From NCBI GenBank assembly GCA_002256245.1, contig NKIU01000001.1, forward strand, positions 310,001 through 374,000: a DNA stretch of 64,000 bases. The letters are read 5' to 3'. A program made the position numbers and the translations under genes. Numbering within the stretch: the first letter of the stretch is position 1; the number at the start of each line of letters is the position of its first letter. Shown in pieces: positions 46,801 through 56,284 of this stretch. Below the pieces are notes generated by a model, which saw only the letters and a program-made list of their open reading frames with translations, did not search any database and was not told the DNA's origin. This DNA comes from Pseudorhodobacter sp. PARRP1 (GTDB lineage: Bacteria > Pseudomonadota > Alphaproteobacteria > Rhodobacterales > Rhodobacteraceae).

Positions 46801-48505
46801 TGCCCTTGCCGCCGATCAGGCTATCGTTGCCGGTGCCGCCGTCCAGCACATCACCGCCGTCCATGCCGTAGATCGTGTCATTGCCAGCCAGACCGCGCAG
46901 AATGTTCTTGCCCATGGTGCCTGGGCTGCTGTTGCCGCTGTTGCCGATCAGGATGTTGTTCAGCTCGTTGCCGGTGCCGTTGAGATCCAACGAGCCGACC
47001 AAGGTCAGACGCTCCAGGTTGGCACCCAGGATGAAATCCACCGAAGAGACGACCAGATCGTTGCCTTCGCCAAGGTTTTCGGTGATCAGTTCGGCCGAGG
47101 ACCCCACGAAATAGGTGTCGTCGCCCGCGCCGCCAAGCATGGTGTCGTTCTCGCCACCACCGTCCAGCGTGTCGTTGCCAGCACCACCGGCCAGCACGTT
47201 GACAAAGGCATCCCCGGTCAACGAGTCGTTGAAGGCCGAACCGATCAGGTTCTGGATACCAAACAGACGGTCACCCTGCGCATCGCCGCCCGTCCCCGTC
47301 GAGCCGGACACGACAGAAACAATCACCGCTGCGGACGAGGCAGAATAATCCACCGTGTCAACGCCCGCGCCACCGTCCAGCGTGTCGGCACCTGCGCCAC
47401 CGATCAGGATGTTGTCGTTGTTGTTACCCGTCAGACTGTCGGCCCCAGCCGAGCCACGGATGTTTTCAAAGTTGACCAGAATGTCGCCTTCAGCATCGCC
47501 GCCGGTGTTCACGCCGCTTTGCAAGTTGACCGTGACAGCCGCAGCCGAGGTCGAATAGTCAGCCGTGTCGATGCCCGCGCCACCGTCGAGGCTGTCGTTC
47601 AGCGCGCCGCCTGCGATGACGTTGTTGTTCAGATCGCCCACGATGGTGTCGATGAAGTTCGAGCCGATGACGTTTTCAATCGCAACCAGCGTGTCGGCGC
47701 CATCGCCGCCCGTCGCCAGACCCGTGGTCAGGTTGACGCTGACCGCCGCAGTCGCTGCGGCATAGCTGACGGTATCGACATCTGCGCCGCCGTCGATGCG
47801 GTCATTGCCCGCGCCGCCCAGCAGCAGGTCGTTGCCTGCACCGCCATAAAGGCTGTCCGCGCCAGCCAAGCCCGACAGCGTGTCGTTGCCGGCAAGGCCG
47901 GTCAGGATGTTGGCATTGGCATCACCGGTCAGCGCGTCATCAAACGCCGAGCCGTTGACGTTTTCAAAGTTCACGATGGTGTCGCCCGTCGCATCGCCAC
48001 CCGTGGCGGTGTTCCCCGTCAGGCTGATGGTTACTGCTGCCACCGAGTTGGTGTAATCAACGGTGTCGGAAGTGCCTGCGCCGCCGTCCATCACGTCGTT
48101 GCCAACGCCGCCCGCGATCATGTCGTTGTCGGCACCGCCATAAAGGCTGTCGTTGCCCGCGCCGCCGAACAACTGATCGTTGCCCGCAGCGCCAGTGAGC
48201 ACGTTGTTGCCAGTATCGCCCGTCAACGTATCTGCCGATGCCGAGCCGGTCAGGTTTTCGATCGAGATATAGGTGTCGCCCTGCGCATCGCCACCGGTGC
48301 CAGTCAGGCTGGTCAGGTTGGCGTTCACCGCAGCGGTGCTGGAGGTGTAATCGGCAGTATCCGTGCCCGTGCCGCCATCCAGCAGGTCGGCGCCGCCAAG
48401 GCCGATCAGGGTGTCGTTGCCCGCAAGGCCCGTCAGGGTGTCGTTGATCGCACCTGCCGCTGCCGTAACGGTGTCATTTCCAGTTCCGCCGGTAAAAGTC
48501 GCCAT
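43841..48505 (-). CDS. Very large RTX calcium-binding protein
   Basis: 1,554 aa from [20 protein letters not shown], with GGAG upstream; the longer frame is a run-on. N-terminal part: five ~95-aa modules of the DTADY type shared with the RTX-Hint protein. Middle and C-terminal parts: about ten ~90-aa modules of the pattern [16 protein letters not shown]...[17 protein letters not shown]. The end ([24 protein letters not shown]... and GDFLFT) is typical of RTX proteins near the type I secretion signal. No Hint domain. Role likely in adhesion or biofilm, inferred from family. Confidence 0.9.
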   Translation of the reverse strand: MATFTGGTGNDTVTAAAGAINDTLTGLAGNDTLIGLGGADLLDGGTGTDTADYTSSTAAVNANLTSLTGTGGDAQGDTYISIENLTGSASADTLTGDTGNNVLTGAAGNDQLFGGAGNDSLYGGADNDMIAGGVGNDVMDGGAGTSDTVDYTNSVAAVTISLTGNTATGGDATGDTIVNFENVNGSAFDDALTGDANANILTGLAGNDTLSGLAGADSLYGGAGNDLLLGGAGNDRIDGGADVDTVSYAAATAAVSVNLTTGLATGGDGADTLVAIENVIGSNFIDTIVGDLNNNVIAGGALNDSLDGGAGIDTADYSTSAAAVTVNLQSGVNTGGDAEGDILVNFENIRGSAGADSLTGNNNDNILIGGAGADTLDGGAGVDTVDYSASSAAVIVSVVSGSTGTGGDAQGDRLFGIQNLIGSAFNDSLTGDAFVNVLAGGAGNDTLDGGGENDTMLGGAGDDTYFVGSSAELITENLGEGNDLVVSSVDFILGANLERLTLVGSLDLNGTGNELNNILIGNSGNSSPGTMGKNILRGLAGNDTIYGMDGGDVLDGGTGNDSLIGGKGSDLYQVDSLNDVLVELANEGIDTVQTTVNWTLADNFENLLLDDTGNISGIGNAVGNLMTGNAGNNLLSGLAGNDSLIGNAGNDTLDGGTGSDDMTGGSGNDYYYVDSSGDEIFELDGGGIDTVESSATITMDRYVENLILSGTANINATGNVSDNTMTGNSGNNNMTGGTGNDTLYGGSGNDSLDGGIGNDVAAGGVGDDTYTINATTDIVTEQLSQGNDTVITGATWTMSDNIENLIQNGAASINATGNATANTITGNGGQNMLLGLAGNDTISGGAGGDTLDGGTGNDSLIGGAGNDIFILDNANDVVVEALDEGIDTVQTTFNYTLLTNFENATLLGTADLTATGNSVANVLTGNTGANLLSGLAGNDALFGGAGNDTLDGGTGNDSMTGGDGNDRFIVDSVADNTFELNTGGIDTVDSTVNWTLTSFTENLNLLGTANIEGHGNNLGNIVIGNSGNNILSGESGNDTVYGGAGNDTLDSGASGASGNDVLYGGAGDDLYFVNSLTDSILEGAGNGTDTVSSLVNWTLAGNLENLIFTGSSGLSGVGNASGNVMTGNLGANNLSGLAGNDTLDGGAGAGADTLNGGTGNDSMIGGLGNDTYYVDSLDDVVVELDAQGADTVFSSVNFTLAAALENLTLNGTSSVNGTGNLNANIMIGNGQDNYLSGMAGNDAITGGAGNDTLDGGTGNDTMTGGLGDDSFIVDSAADQVSEQTGQGTDTVYASVSYAILGAVENLTLTGTDNINATGNSSANILTGNAGNNLLTAGTGNDTLDGAAGNDTLDGGGGADSMSGGAGDDTYNIDNAGDIVSEGLNAGVDLVRSSVNHVLGANFENLTMTGSFGVNGTGNELNNVLTGNSAKNILNGMAGDDTLAGGSGADVLIGGSGADHFVFVSASTSQATISDFNALDGGVAEGDLLEFVGLLTGTFAYIGDSSFSGTANTEARFIAGALQLDFDGNGSTDLTIRMAGLTDATQLSGGDFLFT

Positions 48506-48909
48506 TCTAAAACTCCAAGGTTCGGGCCGCCGGATTGCCGGGGACAATGCATCATTGCCTGAAGTGATAGGTGAGACTTCGGGCCAAAATTGGACAATGG
48601 CGCAGGCAAAATCTGCGAATTGCAGCAAAACCGCGGCAACTTGTGGCGAAAACCGTCCCCGGAAATTCAGGGCAATACAACGAAATCAAATGCTTAGCAT
48701 GAAAGCCTGCGTCAGCAACCAAGCCCGCTTGGCCGCATTCAAGGCCAATGGCGGTGGTTAATGCCCTCTGTCGCGAATCACCTTGACCCGGCCAGCGACC
48801 GCAGTCTGCAAGTCTTGCGGGCAATAGGGTGGTCGATCAATACCGCGCGCCTGCCCGCAAGGATCAAATCCGATGCCTGCATGGCAATATCAGCCGGGAA
48901 AAGCGCGCG
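48506..48909. other. 404-bp region between the RTX gene and meaB
   Basis: No credible gene. The first ~150 bp contain AT-richer patches suited to the RTX promoter; nothing else can be assigned. Confidence 0.4.
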
Positions 48910-49884
48910 TCAGGCCCGATGCAAAATCTCCAGCACCTGCCGTGCTGCGGCCTCGGGCGTGTTGCGGCCCTCGGCCACGGCCTGACCCTGTGCGGCCACA
49001 ATGCCGCGCGCAGGCTCGTGGTCGAGCACCGCAAGCAAGCCGCGCCGCAATTCCTCGGTGAACCAGTGCTGCGCCTGCTGACCGCGCCTTGTCGCCCAAT
49101 GCCCCTGCGCGCGCCGCCAGTCGGCCAAGGCCTGCATCTCGACCCAGGCGGTTTCAAGGCCCGCCTGCTCGAGCGCCGAGACGGTCGTCGCCTTGGGATA
49201 GCCGGGGGGGTCTTGTGGGCGTTTGCGCAAAAGCCGCAACGCGCCTGCGTAGTCGGCACAGGTGCGCATCGCGGCAGGCTTCAGATCGCCGTCGGCCTTG
49301 TTGACCAGAATAAGATCGGCCATTTCCATGATGCCGCGCTTGACGCCCTGCAATTCATCGCCGCCTGCGGGGGCCAGAAGCAGGACGAACAGATCGCAAA
49401 GCTCTGCCACCACGGTTTCGGATTGCCCGACGCCAACCGTTTCGATCAGGATGATGTCAAAGCCCGCCGCCTCGCACAAAGCCACGGCTTCACGGGTGCG
49501 GCGCGCCACCCCGCCCATTTGTGCCTGAGATGGCGAGGGGCGGATGAAGGCCAAGGGATCACGCGACAAGTGCTCCATCCGGGTCTTGTCGCCCAGGATC
49601 GAGCCGCCCGAGCGCGCCGAGGATGGATCGACCGCCAGCACCGCCACGCGCTTGCCCTGCCCCGTCAGCAACAGGCCAAAGCTTTCGATGAAGGTGGATT
49701 TGCCCACCCCCGGCGTGCCGGAAAGGCCGATACGCAGCGCCTGTTTGCCGTTGCCCACGGCCTGCAACAACTCTAGGGCCTGCGCGCGGTGATCGGCACG
49801 CGCGCTTTCCACCAGCGTGATGGCACGGGCAAGACTGCGGCGGTCGCCGGTTTGCAGGCTGTGGGCGAGAGAGGCGATATCCAT
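48910..49884 (-). CDS. meaB: Methylmalonyl-CoA mutase-associated GTPase MeaB
   Basis: 324-aa G3E-family P-loop GTPase that gates cofactor loading and protection of methylmalonyl-CoA mutase. Start at [10 protein letters not shown] (49884) with GGAG upstream. Walker [10 protein letters not shown] is at residues 56-64, then [13 protein letters not shown], and [10 protein letters not shown], a MeaB/ArgK signature, with NKADGD as the base-specificity motif. The mutase gene is not in the window. Confidence 0.93.
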   Translation of the reverse strand: MDIASLAHSLQTGDRRSLARAITLVESARADHRAQALELLQAVGNGKQALRIGLSGTPGVGKSTFIESFGLLLTGQGKRVAVLAVDPSSARSGGSILGDKTRMEHLSRDPLAFIRPSPSQAQMGGVARRTREAVALCEAAGFDIILIETVGVGQSETVVAELCDLFVLLLAPAGGDELQGVKRGIMEMADLILVNKADGDLKPAAMRTCADYAGALRLLRKRPQDPPGYPKATTVSALEQAGLETAWVEMQALADWRRAQGHWATRRGQQAQHWFTEELRRGLLAVLDHEPARGIVAAQGQAVAEGRNTPEAAARQVLEILHRA

Positions 49885-50046
49885 GGCGACTCCTTTCGCA
49901 GGTTTTGCCCGATGCGGCGCGGTTTGGCCAGCCTGCGCTTGATAGAGCATGACCTTGAAACAGGAGCGGCCTCGGGTGGCATCGAGCCACCGCTCGGCCG
50001 CGCTGCCGGGGATGGCTTGGCAGCGGCGCACTTGGGGGGGGCGGTG

Positions 50047-50082
50047 GAGCCTCCGGCGGGGATATTTTTGAACGGATGAAAT
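50047..50082. repeat. Dispersed GGGGATATTTTT-type motif
   Basis: GAGCCTCCGGCGGGGATATT followed by TTTGAACGGATGAAAT, in the divergent gap between meaB and hrpB; a member of the family also at 36851 and 59262. Confidence 0.5.
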
Positions 50083-50126
50083 TCAGGTGCGCTGGCAAAT
50101 GGCTTGGGCATGGCGGATAAGTGGGC

Positions 50127-52553
50127 ATGATCAGATTGCCGATAGAAGATGTGTTGGGAGAGGTGCGCGCAGGCATTGCTGCGCGCGGCATGGTGGTGTT
50201 GCAGGCGCCGCCGGGGGCGGGCAAGACCACGATGGTGCCGCTGGATCTGCTGGCCTCGGGGCTGATCACCGGGCGGATCGTGATGCTGGAGCCGCGCAGG
50301 TTGGCGGCGCGGGCAGCGGCAGAACGGATGGCCGAGACCTTGGGCGAGGCGGTGGGTATGACCGTGGGCTACCGGATTCGCGGTGAGGCCAAGGTATCGC
50401 GCGCGACCCGGATCGAGGTGGTGACGGAAGGCATTCTGACCCGGATGATCCAGAGCGATCCGGGGTTGGAAGGTGTGGGCGCGCTGATCTTTGACGAATT
50501 TCACGAGCGCAGTCTGAACGCCGATCTGGGCTTGGCGCTGGCGTTGGAAATTCGCGGGGCTTTGCGTGACGATCTGGTGTTGGTGGTGATGTCGGCCACG
50601 CTGGATGCAGAACCGGTCGCGGCGCTGATGGGGGATGCGCCGGTGGTGACCTCGATGGGGCGGGCCTTTCCGGTTGAGACTCGCTGGCTGGGGCGGGTGC
50701 CGGATGCGTCGCTGCGGTTTGAGGCCGGGGTGGCGGGTTTGGTGCGGCAGGCGGTGGCGGAAACCGAGGGCGGGGTGTTGGTGTTTTTGCCCGGCGAAGG
50801 CGAAATCCGCCGGGTGGAGGCGATGCTGGCGGGGTTGCCGGGGTGTGAGATACGCCCGCTGTTTGGCGCGATGGAGTTTGCCGCGCAGCGGGCGGCACTG
50901 GCGCCTTCGGCTGCGCGCAATGTGGTGTTGGCGACCTCGATTGCCGAGACGTCGCTGACGATCCCTGACATCCGGGTGGTGGTGGATGGCGGGCGCGCAC
51001 GGCGGGCGCGGTTTGATCCGAACTCGGGCATGTCGCGGCTGGTGACCGAGCGGGTGACGAAGGCCGAGGCCGAGCAGCGGCGCGGGCGGGCGGGGCGTGT
51101 GGCTGCGGGTGTGTGCTATCGCTATTGGACGCGCGGCGACGAGGGCGGGTTGGCGGTCTATCCTCCGGCCGAGATTGAGGCGGCGGATTTGACCGGCCTT
51201 GCGTTGGAGTTGGCGCTTTGGGGCGGCGATGTGGGGTTTCTGACCGCGCCCAATCCGGGGGCGATGGCAGAGGCGCGCGCGCTGTTGGAGGGGTTGGGCG
51301 CGCTTGCAGAGGGGCGGATCACCCCGCATGGGCGGACATTGGCGGCGCTGCCGTTGCATCCACGGCTGGCGCATATGCTTGCGGTGGCGGGGCCCGCGGC
51401 TGCGGTGCTGGCGGCGGTGTTGGGCGAGCGGGATGTGCTGAAGGGGGCACCGCCTGACCTTGCCTTGCGGATGGCCGCGGTGGCGGATGCGCGGCGGTTT
51501 GAGGCGGCGCATCCCTGGCCGGTTTTGCGGCCGGTGGTGGAGCGGGTGAAGCAGGAAGCGCGGCGGTTGGCGCGGGCGGCTGCGGGGGCGGCTGCGGGGT
51601 TCAGTTTGGCGCAGATGGCGGCGCTGGCCTATCCGGATCGGGTCGGGCTGCGCAGGAAGGGCGAGGCCCCGCGTTGGGTTTTGTCGGGCGGCAAGGGCGC
51701 GGTGATGGCGGCGGGGGTGCCGCTGGCCGGGGCACGGTTGATCGTGGCGACGGACTTGGATGGCGATGCGCGCGAAGCCGGGGTGCGGCAGGCGGTCAGC
51801 ATCAATGAGGCCGAGTTGCGGGCGGTGTTTGGCGGGCAGATCGCGTGGCGCGAGGTGTGTTTCTGGTCAAAGCGTGAAGGCCGGGTGATGGCGCGGCGGC
51901 AGGAGTGTTTTGGGGCCTTGGTGTTGGCCGATCAGCATTGGGACGCGCCGCCCAAGGCGGTGGCGCGGGCGGCACTGGAGGGGATGCGGCTGAATGGCTT
52001 GCATTTCACGCCCGCCGCGCGGCGGTTGCGGGCGCGGGTGGAACTGGCGCGGGGGGGTGGCGATGCGTGGCCGGATTTCAGCGATCAGGGGTTGCTGGAG
52101 AGCGCCGAGGATTGGTTGCTGCCCTATCTTTCGGGGCTGCGGACTGAGGCGGATTTGCGCGGGTTTGATTTGACGGAAGCTCTCAAGGCGCGGCTTTCGT
52201 GGGAGCAGGTGGCGGCTTTGGACAAACTGGTGCCGGGGGCGTTTGAGACGCCGCTGGGGCGGCGCGTGCCGATTGATTATGACGGCGATGTGCCGGGCAT
52301 CGAAGTGCGCTTGCAAGAGATGTTCGGGGTTGTGGTGCATCCGGTGGTGGGGGTGAAACGGTTGCCGCTGCGGGTGGTTCTGACCTCGCCGGGGCAGAAG
52401 ACGATACAGGTGACGATGGATTTGCCGGGGTTCTGGAAATCATCCTATGCGGATGTGAGAAAAGACATGCGGGGGCAGTATCCGCGGCACCCCTGGCCAG
52501 AAGACCCGACGGTGGCGGAACCTACGCTGCGGGCCAAGCCGAGGGGGACGTAA
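50127..52553 (+). CDS. hrpB: ATP-dependent helicase HrpB
   Basis: 808-aa DEAH-type helicase (a GTG two codons earlier is possible). Numbered from that GTG, motif I APPGAGKTT is near 29-37, motif II DEFH (a DEAH variant seen in HrpB) near 125-128, motif III MSATLDAE, motif VI QRRGRAGRVAAGVCYR. A C-terminal HrpB-specific region (residues ~460-800) with GRRVPIDYDGDVPGIEVRLQE follows. Function in RNA metabolism is not firmly known. Terminated by a strong hairpin. Confidence 0.93.
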   Translation: MIRLPIEDVLGEVRAGIAARGMVVLQAPPGAGKTTMVPLDLLASGLITGRIVMLEPRRLAARAAAERMAETLGEAVGMTVGYRIRGEAKVSRATRIEVVTEGILTRMIQSDPGLEGVGALIFDEFHERSLNADLGLALALEIRGALRDDLVLVVMSATLDAEPVAALMGDAPVVTSMGRAFPVETRWLGRVPDASLRFEAGVAGLVRQAVAETEGGVLVFLPGEGEIRRVEAMLAGLPGCEIRPLFGAMEFAAQRAALAPSAARNVVLATSIAETSLTIPDIRVVVDGGRARRARFDPNSGMSRLVTERVTKAEAEQRRGRAGRVAAGVCYRYWTRGDEGGLAVYPPAEIEAADLTGLALELALWGGDVGFLTAPNPGAMAEARALLEGLGALAEGRITPHGRTLAALPLHPRLAHMLAVAGPAAAVLAAVLGERDVLKGAPPDLALRMAAVADARRFEAAHPWPVLRPVVERVKQEARRLARAAAGAAAGFSLAQMAALAYPDRVGLRRKGEAPRWVLSGGKGAVMAAGVPLAGARLIVATDLDGDAREAGVRQAVSINEAELRAVFGGQIAWREVCFWSKREGRVMARRQECFGALVLADQHWDAPPKAVARAALEGMRLNGLHFTPAARRLRARVELARGGGDAWPDFSDQGLLESAEDWLLPYLSGLRTEADLRGFDLTEALKARLSWEQVAALDKLVPGAFETPLGRRVPIDYDGDVPGIEVRLQEMFGVVVHPVVGVKRLPLRVVLTSPGQKTIQVTMDLPGFWKSSYADVRKDMRGQYPRHPWPEDPTVAEPTLRAKPRGT

Positions 52554-52559
52554 GGGGGT

Positions 52560-52582
52560 GGTCCCAACTCGGGACCTTTTTT
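52560..52582 (+). terminator. Rho-independent terminator of hrpB
   Basis: GGTCCC-AACTC-GGGACC followed by TTTTTT, seven bases after the stop. The same palindromic arms occur upstream of lepA (35497-35513). Confidence 0.88.
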
Positions 52583-53051
52583 ATGGATTATTTTTCAATG
52601 ACTTGCGCGAGCGAATTCAGGATTTGTTAACGTTTGGCCTGATTTCGACCTGCCAACCGGGGGCTTGGGGTGCGCTCCACCATTGGGCGCGCCAGCGCAG
52701 GCCTTGAGATTTGGCGGTAAAAAAGGTGCTGTCGGCTTGCCGGATCGGGGGGGGGACACAGCCATGGCTGGGGGCTGCACCTTGGCCGCGCGGGCTGGGC
52801 GCGCGGTGTCGGTTTGGGCGTTGGCGGGCAGAGGGGTGTGTTGCGGCGGCAGTCGAAGGGCCTGTCGTCTGTGCGAAGGTCTTGGCACGTCAGTGCTGCA
52901 AAACGCCTTGGTCTGAGCCTGCGCGGTTTGGCGCGGGCATGTGGCCGCCGTGGTTTGGGCGCGGCGTTCCGCTAAAGCTTCCAAGCGTTGTCGGGCAAAT
53001 CCGCCGCAACATCACAAAGCGACTCGGTTGCCCCATTTGCCAGCGCGGCCA
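52583..53051. other. 470-bp unassigned region, possible frameshifted small gene on the minus strand
   Basis: A minus-strand frame, 52595-52984 (TTG start), is a low-complexity Pro/Ala/Arg sequence. Around a run of nine G (52747-52755) the adjacent minus frame reads IRQADSTFFTAKSQGLRWRA then QWWSAPQAPGWQVEIRPNVN and stop near 52623, which looks more like a protein end. A single-base shift at the homopolymer would join them. This may be a decayed gene, a phase-variable tract or an assembly error. Confidence 0.3.
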
Positions 53052-53918
53052 TCAGGATGCGGCTTGTCCGGCGGCACGTGCGGCGGTCAGCACTCGGTTG
53101 CGGCCTTGGCCTTTGGCGGCATAGACGGCGGCATCGGCTTGCCGGATTGTTTCAGAGATATCGCCCGCCGGTGTCGGCGTGATTGCCACCCCAAACGAGC
53201 CTGTCACCGCCACGCCTTCAATGTGAACCTTCGACGCAAGGGCTGCGCGTGCGCGTTCGGCCACGGCTTTGGCGGCCGTCAGATCGCCCTCCGGCAGAAA
53301 GATCACGAACTCCTCCCCGCCAAAGCGCGACAGCACGTCACCCGTGCGCACCGCCCCGGCCAGAACCTGTGCCGCCTGACGCAGCACGGTGTCGCCCACA
53401 TCATGGCCGAAGCGGTCGTTCACAGATTTGAAGTGATCAAGATCGACATAGATGATCGCCCCAACGGCCGCCGGGCCGACGCTTTGATCAAAGCCACGCC
53501 GGTTCAGCAGACCTGTCAGCGGATCGGTGTTGGCGGCAGACTTTCTGCGGCGCAAATCCAGATCAACATCGCCGATCAAGCGATTGGTCATCGCCATGAT
53601 CTTGCCGATCTCATCGTTGAAATCTTCCGGCAAAGCCTGCCGTTCGCGGCGTGCTTCAAAGGCTTCCATCGCGTCACGCACAAGGAACAGCGGCTTGAGG
53701 ATCGCGCGCAATCCGAAAAGCGTTGCAGTTGTGCCAACGAGCGTGGCCACCAGCATGACGATGCAAATCTCAAGATTGGCCATGACGCCACCGCGTTCGG
53801 CCAGCAGAAAATACACGGTGGCAATCAGCGGAATATGGGTGCCGATGAAGGCGATCAGAAACACTTTGGCAGGAAAGCTGTTGGGAAACAGCCGGGCAAG
53901 ACCAGCGTAGGTTTTCAT
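53052..53918 (-). CDS. Diguanylate cyclase, membrane-bound GGDEF protein
   Basis: 288 aa. Two transmembrane segments (residues ~19-41 and ~48-72), a HAMP-like linker (KPLFLVRDAMEAFEARRERQ) and a C-terminal GGDEF domain with active-site GGEEF at 200-204 and an RxxD inhibitory site (RTGD 191-194), so c-di-GMP feedback is expected. DPLTGLLNRRGFD precedes the catalytic core. No sensor domain beyond the short membrane part. Confidence 0.92.
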   Translation of the reverse strand: MKTYAGLARLFPNSFPAKVFLIAFIGTHIPLIATVYFLLAERGGVMANLEICIVMLVATLVGTTATLFGLRAILKPLFLVRDAMEAFEARRERQALPEDFNDEIGKIMAMTNRLIGDVDLDLRRRKSAANTDPLTGLLNRRGFDQSVGPAAVGAIIYVDLDHFKSVNDRFGHDVGDTVLRQAAQVLAGAVRTGDVLSRFGGEEFVIFLPEGDLTAAKAVAERARAALASKVHIEGVAVTGSFGVAITPTPAGDISETIRQADAAVYAAKGQGRNRVLTAARAAGQAAS

Positions 53919-54116
53919 GCGACCTCTTTGTGCTGTCCCAACTGACAGTTGCGCGTCGCTGTTGATAGCATATCGCCCCGATGCGGCAATCGGTTTTGTC
54001 AGAGCGTGGGGTTAGGTGGGCTGCGCGGGTGCCGGTGCAACCGTTTGGGCGTTGGCGCGTTGTCTTGGGTAACGATGTCTGGCCGATGTGGCCGGACCAT
54101 TGAAAGGATGCGCGTC

Positions 54117-54905
54117 ATGCGGATGTTGACTTTGCCACTGGCGCTGGCGGCAGGCCTTGCCGCAAGCCCGGTTGTTCACGCCCAGACCGATCTGGGAGAC
54201 GTGGTGTCTGGCATTGCCCAGTCTTTGATTGCGCAAGAGGTGGACAAGAAGGCCTATCTGGAGGCGCAACGGCTGAACACCGTGCGCGGCTATCGCAGCT
54301 ATCTGGCCCAGTATCCCAAGGGTCTTTATCGGGTGAACGCCGAGCAGGCGCTGGTGCGGTTGGGTGCCACGGTTCAGCCTGCGCCGGGCGGGTCCGACCC
54401 TGTCGTGCCCTCCAACGGGGCGAGTGCGGCGCAGATAGAGGCGTCGCTGGGGCTAGGCCGATCGCAACGCGTGTTGATCCAGCAGCAACTGACGGCGGTG
54501 GGCTATGCAACCGGGGTCGCCGATGGCTTGTGGGGTGCCAAGACCCGCGATGCGATTGGCCGGTGGCAAAAGGCCAACAAGCTGGGCGTGACGGGCTATG
54601 TCACAGCGCGGCAGGTGACGCTGATCGCGCAGCAGGCGGGCGACAAGGTAAAGCCCGTGCCGGGGCAGCCTTCGGCGGGCGATGATGCGCTGCAAGAGAG
54701 TTTGCTAAGCCTGACATCTTACGAGCGCCGCGAGGTGCAGCGCCAACTCAGCCTGCTGGGCTATAACACCTACGGCGTGGATGGTGCTTTTGGAAGCAAC
54801 ACGCGGCGAGCATTGGCAAGTTGGCAGCGCGACGAAAACCTGCGCGCAAGCGGCTATCTGACCGCCGATCAGGTGCGGCTGTTGCGCAAGCAAACCGGCG
54901 GATGA
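54117..54905 (+). CDS. Secreted protein with two peptidoglycan-binding domains
   Basis: 262 aa from MRMLTLPLALAAGLAASPVV, a Sec signal peptide, chosen because AAAGGA lies ~8 bases upstream; several upstream ATGs exist. Two PG_binding_1 domains: residues ~100-165 (LIQQQLTAVGYATGVADGLWGAKTRDAIGRWQ) and ~195-260 (VQRQLSLLGYNTYGVDGAFGSNTRRALASWQ). No catalytic domain is fused, so a structural or anchoring role in the cell wall is likely. Confidence 0.85.
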   Translation: MRMLTLPLALAAGLAASPVVHAQTDLGDVVSGIAQSLIAQEVDKKAYLEAQRLNTVRGYRSYLAQYPKGLYRVNAEQALVRLGATVQPAPGGSDPVVPSNGASAAQIEASLGLGRSQRVLIQQQLTAVGYATGVADGLWGAKTRDAIGRWQKANKLGVTGYVTARQVTLIAQQAGDKVKPVPGQPSAGDDALQESLLSLTSYERREVQRQLSLLGYNTYGVDGAFGSNTRRALASWQRDENLRASGYLTADQVRLLRKQTGG

Positions 54906-54954
54906 CCTTGACCCCGAGGCCCCGGCGTGACGCCGGGGCGGCGTGGGATCGGCG

Positions 54955-56190
54955 TCAACTGGATTGCCCGCCCTGCCCCGCCGCCTGAAACCAGCGGCGG
55001 ATGGCGTCACGCTCGGGCGGCTCCATATAGCTGAGGTTGGCAGGCGGCATCGCATGGGTCAGGCCCGATTGCAGGTAGATGCGTTGAGCCTCGGATGCGA
55101 TCTGGGCCGGGGTTTCCAGCACAACGCCTTTGGGGGGCCAGTAGATGCCCTCGTAAACCGGCTCGGCCGCATGACACATCGAGCAGCGGCCTTGCACGAT
55201 GGAGACGACCTCGTCGAAGCCTTGGGCGCTGGCAAAGGTCAGGGCGGGGCCGTTCAGGGCGGCTTCTTCGGGACGGTGGCGCATGGTGGCCGTCGAGAGC
55301 CACGCGATGATCAGGAAGATCAGGACGGTGACCAACCATGTCCAATGCGGGTTGCCTTTGCGCGCGTGTTTGGTGTTGAACCAGTGCCGGATCGTGACAC
55401 CCATCAGGAACACAAGGGAAGCTATCAGCCAGTTGTATTGGGTGGCAAACACCAAGGGGTAGTGGTTGGATAGCATCAGGAACAATACCGGTAGCGTGAG
55501 GTAGTTGTTATGCGTGCTGCGCTGTTTGGCGATCTTGCCGTATTTCGGATCAGGCGTGCGGCCTGCTTTCAGATCGGCCACCACGATGCGCTGATTGGGC
55601 ATGATGATCATGAAGACGTTGGCCGACATGATGGTGGCGGTGAACGCGCCAAGGTGCAGCAGCGCGGCGCGGCCGGAAAACACCTGCGTGTAGCCCCAGG
55701 CCATGCCGACAAGGATGATATAAAGCCCGATCATCAGGCGGGTGTTGTCGTCGCCAAACCGACTTTTGCAGATCAGATCATAGGCGATCCAGCCAAAAGC
55801 CAGCGAGCCTAAGGATATGGCGATGGCTTGCCATTGCGTCAGATCGGCAACTTCAGGGTCGATCAGGTAGATGTTTGCGCCAAGATAATAGACCAGAAAC
55901 AACATGCCAAAGCCGGAAAGCCATGTCGTGTAGCTTTCCCATTTGAACCAAGTGAGGTGTTCGGGCAGCAGTTCGGGGGCCACAAGGTATTTCTGGATGT
56001 GGTAAAACCCGCCGCCGTGGACCTGCCACTCCTCGCCATGCGCAAGTGGCGGCAGGCTGGGGGTTTTGCGCAGGCCAAGGTCAAGTGCTATGAAGTAGAA
56101 CGACGACCCGATCCACGCCATGGCCGTCGTCACATGCAGCCAGCGCACCGCAAGTTCGACCCATTCCCACAGCACGATCCAGTCATACAT
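54955..56190 (-). CDS. puuD: Urate hydroxylase PuuD with C-terminal cytochrome c
   Basis: 411-aa inner-membrane protein of the PuuD family, first enzyme of urate breakdown via electron transfer to a cytochrome. About seven to eight hydrophobic helices (e.g. LYIILVGMAWGYTQVF, FTATIMSANVFMIIM) are followed by a soluble haem c module with CSMCH near residue 340 and a distal Met region (GLTHAMPPANLS). Matches the fusion form known in alphaproteobacteria. Divergent from the LysR gene. Confidence 0.88.
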   Translation of the reverse strand: MYDWIVLWEWVELAVRWLHVTTAMAWIGSSFYFIALDLGLRKTPSLPPLAHGEEWQVHGGGFYHIQKYLVAPELLPEHLTWFKWESYTTWLSGFGMLFLVYYLGANIYLIDPEVADLTQWQAIAISLGSLAFGWIAYDLICKSRFGDDNTRLMIGLYIILVGMAWGYTQVFSGRAALLHLGAFTATIMSANVFMIIMPNQRIVVADLKAGRTPDPKYGKIAKQRSTHNNYLTLPVLFLMLSNHYPLVFATQYNWLIASLVFLMGVTIRHWFNTKHARKGNPHWTWLVTVLIFLIIAWLSTATMRHRPEEAALNGPALTFASAQGFDEVVSIVQGRCSMCHAAEPVYEGIYWPPKGVVLETPAQIASEAQRIYLQSGLTHAMPPANLSYMEPPERDAIRRWFQAAGQGGQSS

Positions 56191-56284
56191 TGGCGCTCTC
56201 CTTTGGCTGTGGACAGGCTATACCGGGCGGCATTGATCTGTTAATCCTGAAAACGCCGGGAATACTTTCAAGATTGGCGCGAAA
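56191..56284. promoter_or_regulatory. Divergent promoter region between puuD and a LysR regulator
   Basis: 94 bp that must contain the promoters of both genes, an arrangement typical for LysR control of the divergent gene. No conclusive T-N11-A box was picked. Confidence 0.4.

Noticed and set aside
45464-48562. 1,032-codon frame antisense to the second RTX gene
   Set aside because: Same cause: codon-bias shadow of RTX repeats; no domain or start signal.
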